A stretch of 64,000 nt of DNA from the NCBI GenBank assembly GCA_020744425.1, contig JAGMUV010000015.1, forward strand, positions 248,001 through 312,000, read 5' to 3'. This DNA is from Dactylonectria macrodidyma (taxonomy: Eukaryota; Ascomycota; Sordariomycetes; Hypocreales; Nectriaceae). The notes below the pieces were generated by a model, which saw only the letters and a program-made list of their open reading frames with translations, was not told the origin of the DNA and ran no database searches. Below are positions 43,755 to 56,079 of the stretch, piece after piece (position 1 is the stretch's first letter; each line of letters starts with the position of its first letter). Made by a program: the position numbers and the translations under genes.

Positions 43755-46700
43755 TCATGCCCTCGTACTCGGCTTTAGCGTCTCCCAACCACCCACCTCC
43801 TGTCCTTCATCCAGCGAGTCTAACAAGTCTACATTGCCGTTGCCGTTGCTGTGACCTTTGCTTTGAACCTGACCGAGACCCTGGCCGTGACCATTGATGT
43901 TACGATGAACTTGCCCGCCCCATTGCTCCTGCCCTGCCGGCTGCGCTTGTGGTGGTAATGCCCGGCGGGCCGTAACTATCGGCCGGCGCTCTCCACCTGT
44001 CATACCGGGTAACCCTACTGCCCCCGTAGGAGGTGTCCCCGATGTCTTGATTCCCAGTCCGTTAGCCCCAGGGTTCGTTCTAGGATTCGGCAATGACACA
44101 GGCTTCCTTGTAGGCGCCAAGGTTTGCCCATATGGCGCCGCAATACTCGACAAGCCTGCAGTCGCGGACCGTGTAGGTAACGGTGGTCGAAAGTCACCGT
44201 CGTCCATGGAACTATGACTAGGCACTGGGCTAGCTGATGGGGAAATCGTAGCTAGATGTGCCGGCTTCTTCGCGACGGGCGGCGGTGATTTTGCACTCCG
44301 AACACCATGTGAAGAATGTGATGTGTGCGAGGCAGCCGATGTTGGCCTGAGAGGCGCATGCAACGGCTGGGTCTGGGTTCTATTAAGCCCAGCCACTGGT
44401 GTCGTCGTTGCTTGAGGAGCTATGCCTCCCGTTTGGCGCCGAGGCGGAGGAGGTGGAGGAGGCGTCTCACCCCGGCTTCCGGGGCCGTGATCCTCGCCGA
44501 GGGCCATGCGCCCGACCTTGGCGGGCAGGGTGGCCGGATCGAATGGAGGAGGTAGCTTACGGGGCGGGATGCTGAACGCCGATGCTCCCATGGCGTGCGG
44601 GAGTGTCACCTTTTCAAATGGGGAGCTTGACATGCTTGAGAGAGATGCCTTGGAGGATGATCTGGGAATCGAAATCCAGTCTAGTTCCTCGCTTTGACCG
44701 AACGGGTTGGATTGACGACTGGGGTTGAGACCCATGGGCTGCCCGTTTCGATCCTTGGGAACAGGTATCGTCGCACGGGCAGGCTGCTTGTTGTCGAGCC
44801 ACCATTTCTGTCGGTCTGAGCTGGCTGGCGGCAGACCAGGCTCAACGGAATCGTACCCGATTAGGTCTTCGTCCTCCGTGTCATCACCACCACCCATATG
44901 TGCGGTTGAGTCCCCAACGTCGGCCTTGCGGCGTTGATACAGCTCCTGGCTGATCGCTTCTCGGAGTGGTTCATCAACTATGCTAACTTTGCACTCAAAG
45001 AGGGCATGTACAGGTCGATGATCCGAGAACTTGAGAGGTGCCGAGTCGTACAGCAGTTGTCTGAGGTTGGGTCCCTTTCTTAGAATACGATCTGTCCACG
45101 CCGGGATGCGAGCTTTCTCACTGAATTATCGAGTTAGCCCATGTATCGCCACTCGGAGAGCAGGTATGAACTCACGATGTATCATAAGTGTCGGTGCCAA
45201 TATCAAATTTGTACGTTGGCGCAAAATTGATACGGGCCTCTGAGTAAAAGGGGAAGGACAGTCCAGCAACCATTTGGAGGTTCAACTGATCATTCTCGTA
45301 CAGAGCCCCGAACTCACGCTTCTTGACTAAAGCACGCGCCGTTTCGAGACTTAGGCCAACACGATAGTTGAAGTCACCTAGCCATACGACGGCATCTGTT
45401 TATCTTGGTCAGCTCACGAGGTCACAAAGTGGATGTCGCCATGTCGACTGACCATGATCATCGATGCTCCGATTCCTTTGGAACCGCAGCCCGTGATGAA
45501 TCGTCGCATAATCTCGATTTCGTTCATCGTAGTTTGCGAATCCAGCAGCTAAATGTGCCGTGACGAAACAGATGTGCGTGTTGGCATAGTCAAACCGGAT
45601 GGCGACTGCGCCTTTGTTGCCCGCCATTCCAGACATGCCTGTTTTCTTCACACTGCCCTCGACGTTCTTAATATTGCCCAGAGCCGACGTTTTGACGAAT
45701 ATGCAAAGAGCAGCCCCGACTAGCTGGCCGCTTCTCAGCAACACGTAGTTCTCACCACCCAGCCGCTTCTGTCGCTCATTCAGATTACCCCTGACAGCCG
45801 TTTCCCACATGTGCTTGCGAGTTGGATCGCTATTCATGATTTGTTGGGGGCTCAGCTCGACTATTTCTTGGAATCCGACCACGTATATCTCTGGCTGGGC
45901 ATTGCCCAGGGACTCTGGGAAAAGCCACGGGCCTAAATCGTGATCGACTCCTTCGGTCCGCCCGTTGAGATTGAACGTTCCTACCCACATGCTGATGCTG
46001 GTTTTCGACGAGAACTCGTCACTTCGTTTGGCTAGCTCCACGGACACGAAGTCGCTAATTGGATCGAACAGATGGACGGGGGCTTGTCCAACAAGGCGAC
46101 CCAGCAGCATATCGATTGTGATCTGTCTGGAAGGGTCAAGGAAATTGTTGTGGTAAATGCGCTGAACGGATTTGCGCACGTCAGCGACGGCCCCTGACAG
46201 GGACATCTTTCCATGACGAGTAAAAGACGACTTCAACGCCCCAGTTCCGGCGTAAATCTTGGAAAGCGAGTCACCGTTGTCTGCCCAGAGACTAGAGTGC
46301 CTCATCCAGAAATCAGAAGCTGCAAACTCGCCCCTGTGCCCAAGGAAAGCCTCGACTGCCATCTGTGAGATGAGCGTCTGGATAAGGTTCGTTCGATCAA
46401 GGCAATCAAGACAGTTGGTTCGGAAAACTCCTTCTTGTTGGAGCACGACAACTAACCGGTTGTGTGCATGCCCATGAGACACCTCTGGCGCATCCCTGGT
46501 CTCTTCTGAGAGGAAGTAGGCAAAGCCGTCTGTCGAGTCTTCGATATACCGCCGGATTTCTCGCGCCGCCTCGTACCCGGCAGGACCTTTGGTCTCAGCA
46601 TGGAAATCGTAGTGTGTTTCGCGAAGAAGCGCATGGTCCCAAGAGCCGTCAGGGCCTGGTCGACTCAATGGACAATGCCGGACGCCGTTTCGATAAAGAG

Positions 46701-47980
46701 TGCTCAGCTCGACTTCTCCTGGCTTGGATTCGCTGAGGAGGTTGATAATGTGGACCGCACCATACGTCTGCTCCAGCTCCTCAAAATGCTTGTTAAACGC
46801 TGGTTGAGTGCCATCTGGGGATCGAGTCACTGTGATCTTTTGTCGACCTGGTATCAAGTCTGCAGCTTGTTCCCAAAAGACAGGAACTGACCCTCGGACC
46901 TGGGCATACGAGAATAGGGTGCCTGATGGACTCCAAAAAGTCGTTTCCGACTCGACGAAGTTGGCCACATGGCCGTCGTCGTCGATACCTCTGGCGTTGA
47001 AGCGAGTACCTGCTCTTCTACAGGAGAGTCGCGAAATAAGTGTCATAAAAGAAGGCATCCCGTTTCGTGAGGCTTTGAGCGGGGAAGAGCTTTGTGGAAT
47101 TGTCATTGTCTTGCAAAAGCCTCGGATCGCTGACGTGAGAATCCGTGATGCATCAAGAGCTTCTCGCTCTTGTGGCATGAGCCGTGAGCGGAACTGCACA
47201 AGAGGGCTGATCATAAATGAGTTCCATAGGAATACATCGTCAAAGTTGTCGATCTCGAATGAGTTGGAGTTTATCGGCCTTGTGCATGTTAGCCTGGAGA
47301 TTGTTCATTTCCCTGCGGCCGTCTTCCTACCTGTCCTGCACCCGGTTTGTGACGTCAAAGTCCGTACTGTAGTAGAAAGATCCATTGCTGATGAGGGTGC
47401 GTAGGCTATGGCAGGGATGTTCTACTGGGACATCTCTTCGGCTCAGTCCTTGGCTATAGGCGGACGACTGGGTATGGACAGACGCAACATCGGAGAAGTC
47501 GGTTTCGAGGGATTCGAGAGGAACAACATCGTCGTAGTCGGCGCTGCTCAAGCAGTAAAAGGCTACGCCAGCAATGCGCTCGACCGTCTCGCCCGGTCGC
47601 ACTGTGGCCGCTCTGGAAGCGTGTGTGATGACGGATATGAAGACCTCGCCGTTGATGGCGATCAGCCCCAACGTTCCATAAATGGGTCGATGCGTCATAC
47701 GGCGGTAATCTTGGAGCAGACGTTGCGAAACGGGCGCAAACTCGACCATGCACTTGGACACGAGTGACTCTCCACCATTCCCACGGGGCCGAGCAGAAGC
47801 GACAGATGTAAGCGAGCCATTGGCGATAGCTTCGCTGGTCGAGGCAGTGTATCGCAGGATGAGGGCGTGCGAGGAAGAGACGATGGCGATGGATCGGTAG
47901 GGATAATCGCGGATGTAGAGCTCGCAAGATTTCTCAGGCGCAACGCCCTGGGAGCCCATTGAAGCAGTGGGATATTCCAT
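43755..47980 (-). CDS. Synaptojanin-like polyphosphoinositide phosphatase (SAC1 + 5-phosphatase)
   Basis: Four exons: 47980-47331, 47278-45453, 45395-45176 and 45120-43755, giving 1353 aa with consistent phases. The N-terminal half is a SAC domain. Its catalytic CX5R(T) loop is in RTNCLDCLDRTN, with the nucleophilic Cys at about residue 506. A type II inositol 5-phosphatase domain follows: MWVGTFNLNGR, VGFQEIVELSPQ, SGMAGNKGAVAIRF, WLGDFNYRV, PAWTDRILRKG and KFSDHRPVHALF. A ~400-residue Pro/Ser-rich tail (PPPPPPPRR) could bind SH3 proteins. The layout matches yeast Inp51/52/53, which dephosphorylate PI(4,5)P2 and other phosphoinositides during endocytosis and membrane traffic. Which paralogue it matches cannot be settled here. 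It is divergent from PRP39. Confidence 0.95.
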
Positions 47981-49607
47981 CGTGGGATCGATATGTGGGT
48001 GGATATGGAGATGGAGGCGGAGGGTAACAACGGGACATGAGGATCGGGTCAGGTGCTAGCGGAGCGATTGCAACACGAAATCAACGGCTCGTCCGGCCCA
48101 TGGCCACCTGTTGATTATGTTACTGCGTGCGATTACTGCGAGTAAGCATCTGTTGGTGGGAGGGTGCGAGTTGGCGATGATTAGACTACGCGGTTGAAGT
48201 AGTTGGATAGGAGCTTTGGGCATTGAAGGTCACTGGAGAATGGAGAGATGACCCCTGCCCACTTAGCATGACGTTGCTGAGCTGGGCGGTAAATGCTTTG
48301 CTGGCGGTGGTACGGCCAGGGCTGAGGGCCCCACATCTGCCGTGCCTCTACGGAGGTATGGACGCCAACCAAGAACCAACTTGTAAATAATAACAATAAT
48401 TCACACAATGCAGCTTATTATTCCGTGTATGCAACCATCATCTAATCAGAGTGCTGGGCTCAGTTCTTAATGTCCAGTCATCTGGAAGAAGCATATTGGG
48501 CTTGAACTCGCTGCCCTCGTGACAAACTCCAGGCTGTGGCGGCATCGACATGACACTATCAAGGCGCCCCAAATGGGTACTCTATGGAAAGAGGCCGTTT
48601 GGAAGCGGTTGTCTTTGCTGAGAAAATACCTGTTGCTCGAGCTAACTCGAATCCCCCGCTTCTGCGGCCCTTGAACGAGTCTACATGGAAGATGTGGTCG
48701 AGTCACGCAAAAGCAAACACACTCTGACTGCTTGCTCATCATGGGTGCCTGAGGGCTGTCGATGAGGGTTGCTAAGGTTAAGCCCGACGTGACGCGGATA
48801 ACGCTTCGGAGCAGGGAACATCCCGCCAAATCATTGTTTCACTTTTCATGTGAGCAAATCCAAGCAGGCAAGCGCAGCAAGACATTGGAAGTCACGCCAA
48901 TAATGATCACCGCCCTAGGCTCTCCGGAAGACGCTCAGACTGAGTATCATGGTCTCAGCCTCAACTGAAAAAAAGAAATCGCTGCCACGGGAACAATGCG
49001 GAGCTATCTGGAGAGGGAATGAGAAAAAAACAAAGAGATCAAGACGGCTTCAGATTCGAAATTGAGATCATGCTCTCTGTAAAGTGAGCGTTCATTCTCT
49101 TCCTATCATATTATTTGAGTGAGAATCATCATTAGCCATATTGAAGAAAGAAAAGTCTTCGAGCTCCCCACAGTCGTCAAGAAATATCTGTCGCTGGATG
49201 GACGCGTGCTTAGTCACCTGGAGTCCGGCAGATTGTTGCCCCGGTCGTTGCAGAAGGCCCATGCGGTCCACTCTAAGCTACTTGTAGCTCATGTAGCGCC
49301 TGCAATCACTTGCAGCTTTCTAACCAAAAGGGGACTTTAACAGCCGTGCTTGGTGACATGCAGGTTCAGCTGGCTGTGCTGAGGTACAAGACTGGCAGGT
49401 ACCCTACCGAAAATGACCCGGTTTCTTGAGCACTGCGTGAACCACCAACCCCCTTCGACTCGCGACCTTCGGCCTTGGAGCCTCCATCTCCAGTCCTGTC
49501 AGGTTCTTAATCGCCACGCACTTCTAGCCATCATCATAACCGCCAGCGCCTTATCCCATCCTGATCAATCGTGGTACGCGACACAAAATTTTGGCGATTC
49601 TATCGAC
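47981..49607. other. Divergent upstream region
   Basis: 1.6 kb between the divergent phosphatase and PRP39 genes. No conserved frame is seen. It presumably holds both promoters. Confidence 0.5.
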
Positions 49608-51942
49608 ATGAGTGACTTCGGCCACTTTGGCGGCTCTGAGGAGGAGTACGCGACGGTGCGAAAACACAATGCCGAAGTGGTAAGTCGTTCCAGGCGCTGG
49701 AGCTTCTCACGGCTGCGTCTCCATGCTAACCGCGCTTTCGCGATAGGAGAGCGATCCCGACAATTTCGAGAATTGGGAAAATCTCATTAAAGCGTGCGAA
49801 ACCCTCGAGGGTGGCTTGAACCGCAACTCCAGCCCGCAGGCTCTAGCGACGTTCCGCGATGCCTACGATCGATTCCTCCTTAAGTTCCCTCTCCTATTCG
49901 GCTACTGGAAGAAATACGCCGATATGGAATTCAACATTGCTGGGCCTGAATCAGCTGAGATGGTGGGGCTCTTCCTTGCGCGCCGCATGAATCTTGCTGA
50001 TGGCGACTTCTAGGTGTACGAACGGGGATGCGCCAGCATTACCAATTCTGTCGACTTGTGGACGGATTACTGCTCCTTCAAGATGGAGACAACCCACGAA
50101 CCACACCTCGTCAGAGAGTAAGTCTTGTCGGATAATTTCCTTCCCCTCCCCTTAACATGCCTGTCGGCGCAGTTTCCCACTTGATCGGCATCGCCTCGGT
50201 CGGATACATCTTCGATGGCTTCACACATTTCACAATCAACATGTCCCATGGTGAGATATGCCTGTAGTAGCCCCAAACCTGGGATGCTCTCTCACGCTTT
50301 CTGCCAGGCTCTGTTGATGGCCCTCCGTGCTCGTTCTAAACATCAAGTCGTTCTGACGCAACACACGTCCCTGCTAGGAGGATTATGATCTCGGTTTTGC
50401 TACTCACTTGCACTACCATCTTTCCCCTCTGTACTGATCCTCTCCATCCCCATGACCTGACCCGACCCTCCTGTGGTGGACTATCTCTAACCTAGTGATT
50501 AGACTCTTTGAGCGTGGCTCCAGATTGGTTGGTTTGGATTTCTTGGCCCATCCCTTCTGGGACAAGTACATCGAGTACGAGGAGCGACAGGAAGCCCAGG
50601 ATCGCATCTACGCCATCCATGCCCGTGTTATCCGCATACCTATGCACCAGTACGCCCGCTACTACGAGCGCTTCCGATCCCTTTCGCACAGCCGCCCCAT
50701 GTCCGAAGTGGTCCCCGACGACGTTTTGACAGGATTCAAGGTGGAGGTCGAAGCGGAAGCCGCGGCGTACGGTGGACCGCAGAGGCCAGAGTTGGAGATC
50801 GAACGGGATATCCGAGGAAAGATTGACAGTATGTACTACGAAGTGTTCACGGCCACCCAGGCCGAGGTCACGAAGCGCTGGACTTATGAGGCCGAGGTCA
50901 AGCGCCCGTACTTCCATGTCACGCCGCTAGAGCACTCCCAACTTGCCAATTGGCGGAAGTACTTGGACTTCGAAGAAGCCGAGGGCGACTACAGGCGAGT
51001 CGTGGCTTTGTACGAGCGATGCATTGTGACGTGTGCCTTCTACGATGAGTTTTGGTTCCGCTATGCTCGGTGGATGTCAGCACAGTCGGGCAAGGAGGAG
51101 GAAGTACGAAACATCTACCTGCGAGCCTCGACCATGTTTGTCCCGGTGAGCCGACCCGGTATCCGGATGCAGTGGGCCTATTTTGAGGAGAGCACCGGGC
51201 GACCTCAGATTGCTCTTGACATTCACGCTGCCATCCTTTCGAAACTCCCCGACTGCGTGGAAGTTATTGTATCTTGGGCCAATGTCGAACGAAGGCAGAA
51301 CGGCATTGATGCTGCCATTCAGGTGTACAAGGACCAGATTGATGCTCCCACAGTTGACATTTACACCAAGGCCGCGCTGGTGGCAGAATGGGCAATGTTG
51401 CTGTGGAGGGCCAAGGGGTCAGTTGAGGAGGCTCGGGCCGTGTTCCTTAAGAATGTACAGTGGTACGCAGACAGCCGATTGTTCTGGGACCGATGGTTCC
51501 AGTTTGAACTTGAACAACCGACGAGCACCGAGGCAGAGGGCAAGCAAAGCGAGCGGGTGAAGCAAGTGTTCGACGAGCTTCGGGAGCGAAGCCGACTCTC
51601 ACCATCCTCCAAGAAAGAGTTGGCGCAGGTATACCTGAATTATTTGGTCCAACGTGGTGATAAGGACTCCATGAAAGTTTTCTTGCAAGTGGATGCGGAA
51701 ATGTTTGGGTAAGCACAAACTCCTTTGCGCTCGAAGGGAATCGAGACAGTTCTAACCGACTCTATAGCCCGCCCTCAGTTGCGAAGTTGTCAAAGGGAGG
51801 AGAGAATGCTAAGGAGAATGGCGCTCCTCGAGGTGAACTAGACGAAGGGAGCTTGCGGAGGGCAGAGACCAGGTTCTTGCAGTTCTTTGAGGTTCACGGG
51901 GAGCCTGATCCGAATGCACAGGGCAATGCGGATTTCAACTAG
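49608..51942 (+). CDS. PRP39: U1 snRNP splicing factor Prp39 (HAT repeats)
   Basis: Five exons: 49608-49679, 49747-49962, 50014-50117, 50503-51708 and 51768-51942, giving 590 aa. The protein starts MSDFGHFGGSEEEYATVRKH. It is built of half-a-TPR (HAT) repeats: NFENWENLIKACE, LLFGYWKKYADME, LWTDYCSFK, FWDKYIEYEERQ, QLANWRKYLDFEE and FWFRYARWM among others. Prp39 is a core U1 snRNP component needed for 5' splice-site recognition. The fourth exon start at 50503 is set by phase: an upstream AG would give a stop at once. The third intron (50118-50502, 385 bp) is unusually long for this window. Confidence 0.92.
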
Positions 51943-54877
51943 AAGACGAATGGCGTGGAGACACGGGCTGCCGGCGGGAGTTCGAGGCGCTCAACTTGGG
52001 ACGCAATAAGAGGGCAAACAATGGGGGGGATTGCAGTGGTAGAAACATCGTGTAGCATAATAATTGGGGCCTCTGGGAGTAGCAAGGCTGGCTTGGATGG
52101 AGCAGCAGACGGAGGATGTACTTTATACGTCGGGGCAAAGACAAGTGACAAATTTAGTTACCTTTTGACTGTTACACTCGTGACACGCCGTTGCGATATG
52201 ACGACAACGGAACTAGGATGTTGAGGCTCCATAAGACAGAGCAAGCACAGTTACACACCATTCACATGCTTCCTGGCTCAATTAGAGAGCCTGCTCTCGG
52301 AAGATACAACCGAAGTACGGGGTCTCATTACTATGTGAGAGAAGACAATCAATAGAGTATTTCTAACCCATAGACGTGCTGCAGTTCGTGGCTTAATATT
52401 CCTAGCCCTGGATAGAAGGCGTCAGCGACGCTTACCAGCAATACGTAGCGGAGACGGGCGGGGGATATTCGGGGATGCGAGCTCGGAGGAGGGCGTTTGA
52501 CGGAGAGAATGACTTTCTCCCGCTGAAAGACACGCCGCGCGATCCCGCCGTGCGCCGAGCTGCTTCCGGCCGTATCCGAGGCACTGGCTATTGGATCGAC
52601 CGGCTGGGACAGCGACCATTGACTGACAAGGGTTGGGTGATGAATCTAGGGCAGAGCCGAAGAGGAGCAGAGCCGGAAACGTGGGACTTGAGATTCAAAG
52701 CTGGGGAGACGAGGGGGGATTTGACCCACAAAGCAGTTTGTCTCATCCTGAATGAAGTTTCTAGTCTCTGAATATTTGATGCTGGCGGTATGTCGTGTGC
52801 TAGTGTCCTGAAGACCAATGTTAGGGTACCATTCATTGATTACCACAAGATGCCAAAAAAAGTGTTGACGAGCTCTCGGTTCTAACTCTCGGTAGAATCG
52901 TCGGTTCGGGTTGTATTCTACGTACTACGTATGACGACAGTGCAAACAGGGGGGGGGGTTTCAAGGTTTGCATTGTCCCATCGACAACCACAAACTATCT
53001 CGATCACGCCGAGAATAGCGAGCCTGCACACAACGCTCCCAATTGCTTGCCCTTCCGTGAACAAGCCATAGTTTTTAATATGGGTACGTGGCAGCAATTA
53101 CAATTAAATTCTCGGCGAGTCCCACAAGTCATGATGCTCCGAGGTCCAACATGACAAATCAAACCTGGAATGTGAAGTTTTTCCTCGCTGTTAGCACCCT
53201 AGCTGGTGGGTTCCGCTAAGGTCGGTTGAAAGTCCCGGAGCATGTGCTTGTGCTTGTGCTTGTGCTTGTGGACACGATATTTGGGGGACCAGATAAGGCA
53301 AACTCAGCATCAGGGACTGCGATGTACTACGTAACTTATGTAGTAGGTGGGAGGTTCGAAGCGGAATAGTTCGAGTGGACTGCAGTTGAGTAGCATGTCG
53401 TGATAATAAGCCCGATTCGAGTCATTGCGAATGGGAGGGGCGGAACAACGTGGGGACCCAAATTGATTTGGAATTCAGGGTCCTGATATTTTTTTATGCC
53501 CTTTTGCTTGTTATCGGATGCTGCACACCTTGCGTACCTTGACTTGAATGGATCCCCCCCGCTCTCCACATCATTCGATGTTCGCGCCGGTCAATATTGG
53601 CTCCGCGGCCACATGCCGAGATGATTCCGGGGGAGTTGTTAGGGCTTGCCTGTGATTCTCATGATTCTCAGTGTCAGCGTCCGCGGTCCGTATAACTAAT
53701 TCTTACCCGCGGCTGCCATGACAGCACCCTGAGGCTAAGTCGGAAACAGGTATCAAACTGCAACCCATCTCTGCCCGCCTTCTCCCTCAGTGTCACCGGT
53801 GTCAGGGCCATTTGCAACTGGCTCCGGGTGCCCTAAATACTGGGTACAGGCCCCCCCTCGCCCTTGTATCACTCCAGCTCGTCGTCGTCGTCGTTAGCCT
53901 GCCTGGCTCTGTTTCCGCCAGCCTCTCATCATCGCGAGAACTGCCATGACCAAGGTCCACCGGCCCCAGCGACTCCACAGTATGGTGCCTCCTCTACTCC
54001 CCCCACCGCGCCCGCCACGGGTCCGCTTAGCACGCTGAACCAGTTAGCGAAGCCCAATTTCAATGCAAGTCGTAGAGGTTCATGGTTTCTCAAACATTTG
54101 TCAGAGCTGCGCTGGGGTTTTGCGCTGGGGAACGCCGAGCCGCGGGCGAGTGAGGATGTGCCAGGGTCAAGTCGGCCCCTCCAACAGTGAGCAGCGAAGC
54201 AACCGAGTGATGAGACAGCTCCTGTACCCCCCTCTTCCGAAGCCGAAGCTTCGCAACTGCCAGCAAGTGGCCTCAGCAAGGACGATGGATCGCACTGTTC
54301 AGGGTCCGTAGCGGGTTTCCTGGACTCTGTTGTAGCGGGGGATGGATGGCCTGTATGGACTGTCAGACTGGCATCAGCCTCCGTCACAGTGTATCTATCA
54401 GCTGGCTTACACCCTTGGGCCGGGGATTTTTCTGCCGCCTTCCATGACAAGCAAGGGCGCTGGGGATCCCATCGCGTCCAGTCGACTCGGCGGCAGCTGC
54501 CCATGTCCCGTCCCGTTGCCCCAAACATTCGGCAGTACCTTCCATTTCCGATTCCATTTCTATCTCCCAATCTCCCTCCTTTCTTATTTCTTCCTTTCTT
54601 CCCTTCCCCCTCCCTCCTCCTTGAAGCTTCACTCCTTCTTCATCCTCTCTCACACCTCGATATCACATCAGTTCCAAGGTACGTACGAACCTTGAGCTCC
54701 CGTCCATTCCATTCGGTTGTTGTATCTAGCACAAACCTCCCGTATCGGCTACAACAAACTCCGTTATTTTTCTGATCATCTCTCTCCCCTCCCAATCTTC
54801 TCACATGTCATGACCTCACTTTCTTCATTCCGTTTTAGCAGCAGCCAGGCGCCAATCTCGTACTGACAACTTTGCAG
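51943..54877. other. Long intergenic region upstream of CCP1
   Basis: 2.9 kb. It holds a GTGCTT hexamer tandem array at about 53244-53270 and a G-run at about 52950. A region at 53860-54775 has overlapping open frames on both strands but no conserved protein. From about 54545 it is C/T-rich. A likely 5' UTR intron of the peroxidase gene occupies 54679-54877. Confidence 0.5.
54679..54877 (+). other. Probable 5' UTR intron of CCP1
   Basis: A donor CCAAG|GTACGT at 54679, a CTGAC branch-like site and TTTGCAG just before the start ATG (54878) define a 199-bp leader intron. Inferred from signals only. Confidence 0.5.
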
Positions 54878-56079
54878 ATGGCATCTGCATCCCGACAGTT
54901 CGTCCGCGCGGCGACTCGCGCATCGACCCGCGGAGCTTTCTCCGTGGCTCCCCGTCAGGCTTTCCAGCAGGGCCGTCGCCACTACTCTTCTGAGCCCGCC
55001 CAGAAGTCCTCCTCGCTCTGGATCTGGCTGACTGGTGCTGGTGCCGCTCTGGGAGGTGGCTACTACTTCTACGCCAACGGTGCCTCTGCCGGTGCCGCCA
55101 AGGTCGTCAACCCTACCAAGGAGGACTACCAGAAGGTCTACAACGAGATTGCTTCCCGCCTCGAGGAGAACGAAGACTACGATGATGGCAGCTTTGGCCC
55201 CGTCCTTCTCCGCCTTGCCTGGCACGCCAGCGGCACCTACGACAAGGTCACTGGTACTGGTGGCAGCAACGGTGCTACTATGCGCTTCAACCCCGAGTCT
55301 GGCCACGGTGCCAATGCTGGCCTGATCGCTGCCCGCGACTTCCTCGAGCCTGTCAAGGGTTGGTTTCTCCTACACTTTCTACACACTGTCATAACTCCAA
55401 AACTGACCCAATCGCAAAGCCAAGTTCCCCTGGATCACCTACTCCGATCTCTGGATCCTCGCCGGCGTCTGCGCCATCCAAGAGATGCAGGGCCCTACTA
55501 TCCCATACCGACCTGGTCGCGTTGACCGCGATGTCGCTGCCTGCACTCCTGACGGTCGTCTTCCCGATGCCACCAAGTCCCACGGCCACCTGCGAGACAT
55601 CTTCTACCGTATGGGTTTCAACGACCAAGACATCGTTGCCCTCTCCGGTGCTCACGCTCTCGGTCGCTGCCACACTGATCGATCTGGCTTTGACGGCCCC
55701 TGGACTTTTTCTCCTACTGTCTTGACCAACGACTACTTCCGCCTTTTGGTTGAGGAGAAGTGGCAGTGGAAGAAGTGGAATGGTCCCGCTCAGGTAAGAC
55801 ATTTGTCGGTAACCCAAGCAGATGAGACATGGTGTGCTAACCTGCTTGACTCAAAAGTACGAGGACAAGACTACCAAGACTCTGATGATGTTGCCCACCG
55901 ATATTGCTCTCATCCAGGATAAGCAGTTCAAGACTTGGGTCGAGAAGTACGCCAAGGACAACGATGCCTTCTTCAAGGACTTCTCCTCTGTTGTCCTCCG
56001 CCTGTTTGAGCTCGGCGTTCCCTTTGCCGCTGGCACCGAGAACAACCGATGGACCTTCAAGTCTAGCAATGACGCTTAA
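54878..56079 (+). CDS. CCP1: Mitochondrial cytochrome c peroxidase
   Basis: Three exons: 54878-55358, 55420-55793 and 55858-56079, giving 358 aa. The first ~70 residues hold an Arg/Ser-rich targeting sequence ([19 protein letters not shown]), an RRHYSS processing region and a transmembrane sorting stretch ([18 protein letters not shown]), the bipartite presequence of an intermembrane-space protein. The class-I peroxidase fold follows, with distal His116 in [11 protein letters not shown], proximal His239 in [12 protein letters not shown], and Trp255 in GPWTFSPTV, the radical-forming Trp of CCP. It reduces H2O2 using ferrocytochrome c. The start is fixed by the targeting sequence. Confidence 0.96.

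Noticed and set aside
47408..47767. 119-codon plus-strand frame
   Set aside because: Fully antisense to the SAC domain exon of the phosphatase gene; a shadow of real coding sequence.
53864..54775. Overlapping plus- and minus-strand open frames (a 108-codon frame from 53864, then about 195 open codons from 54191; a 213-codon minus frame) upstream of CCP1
   Set aside because: No start in good context for the second part, joining needs a forced splice, the 3' half is C/T-rich promoter DNA, and no family is recognised. Could be a remnant, but not supportable.
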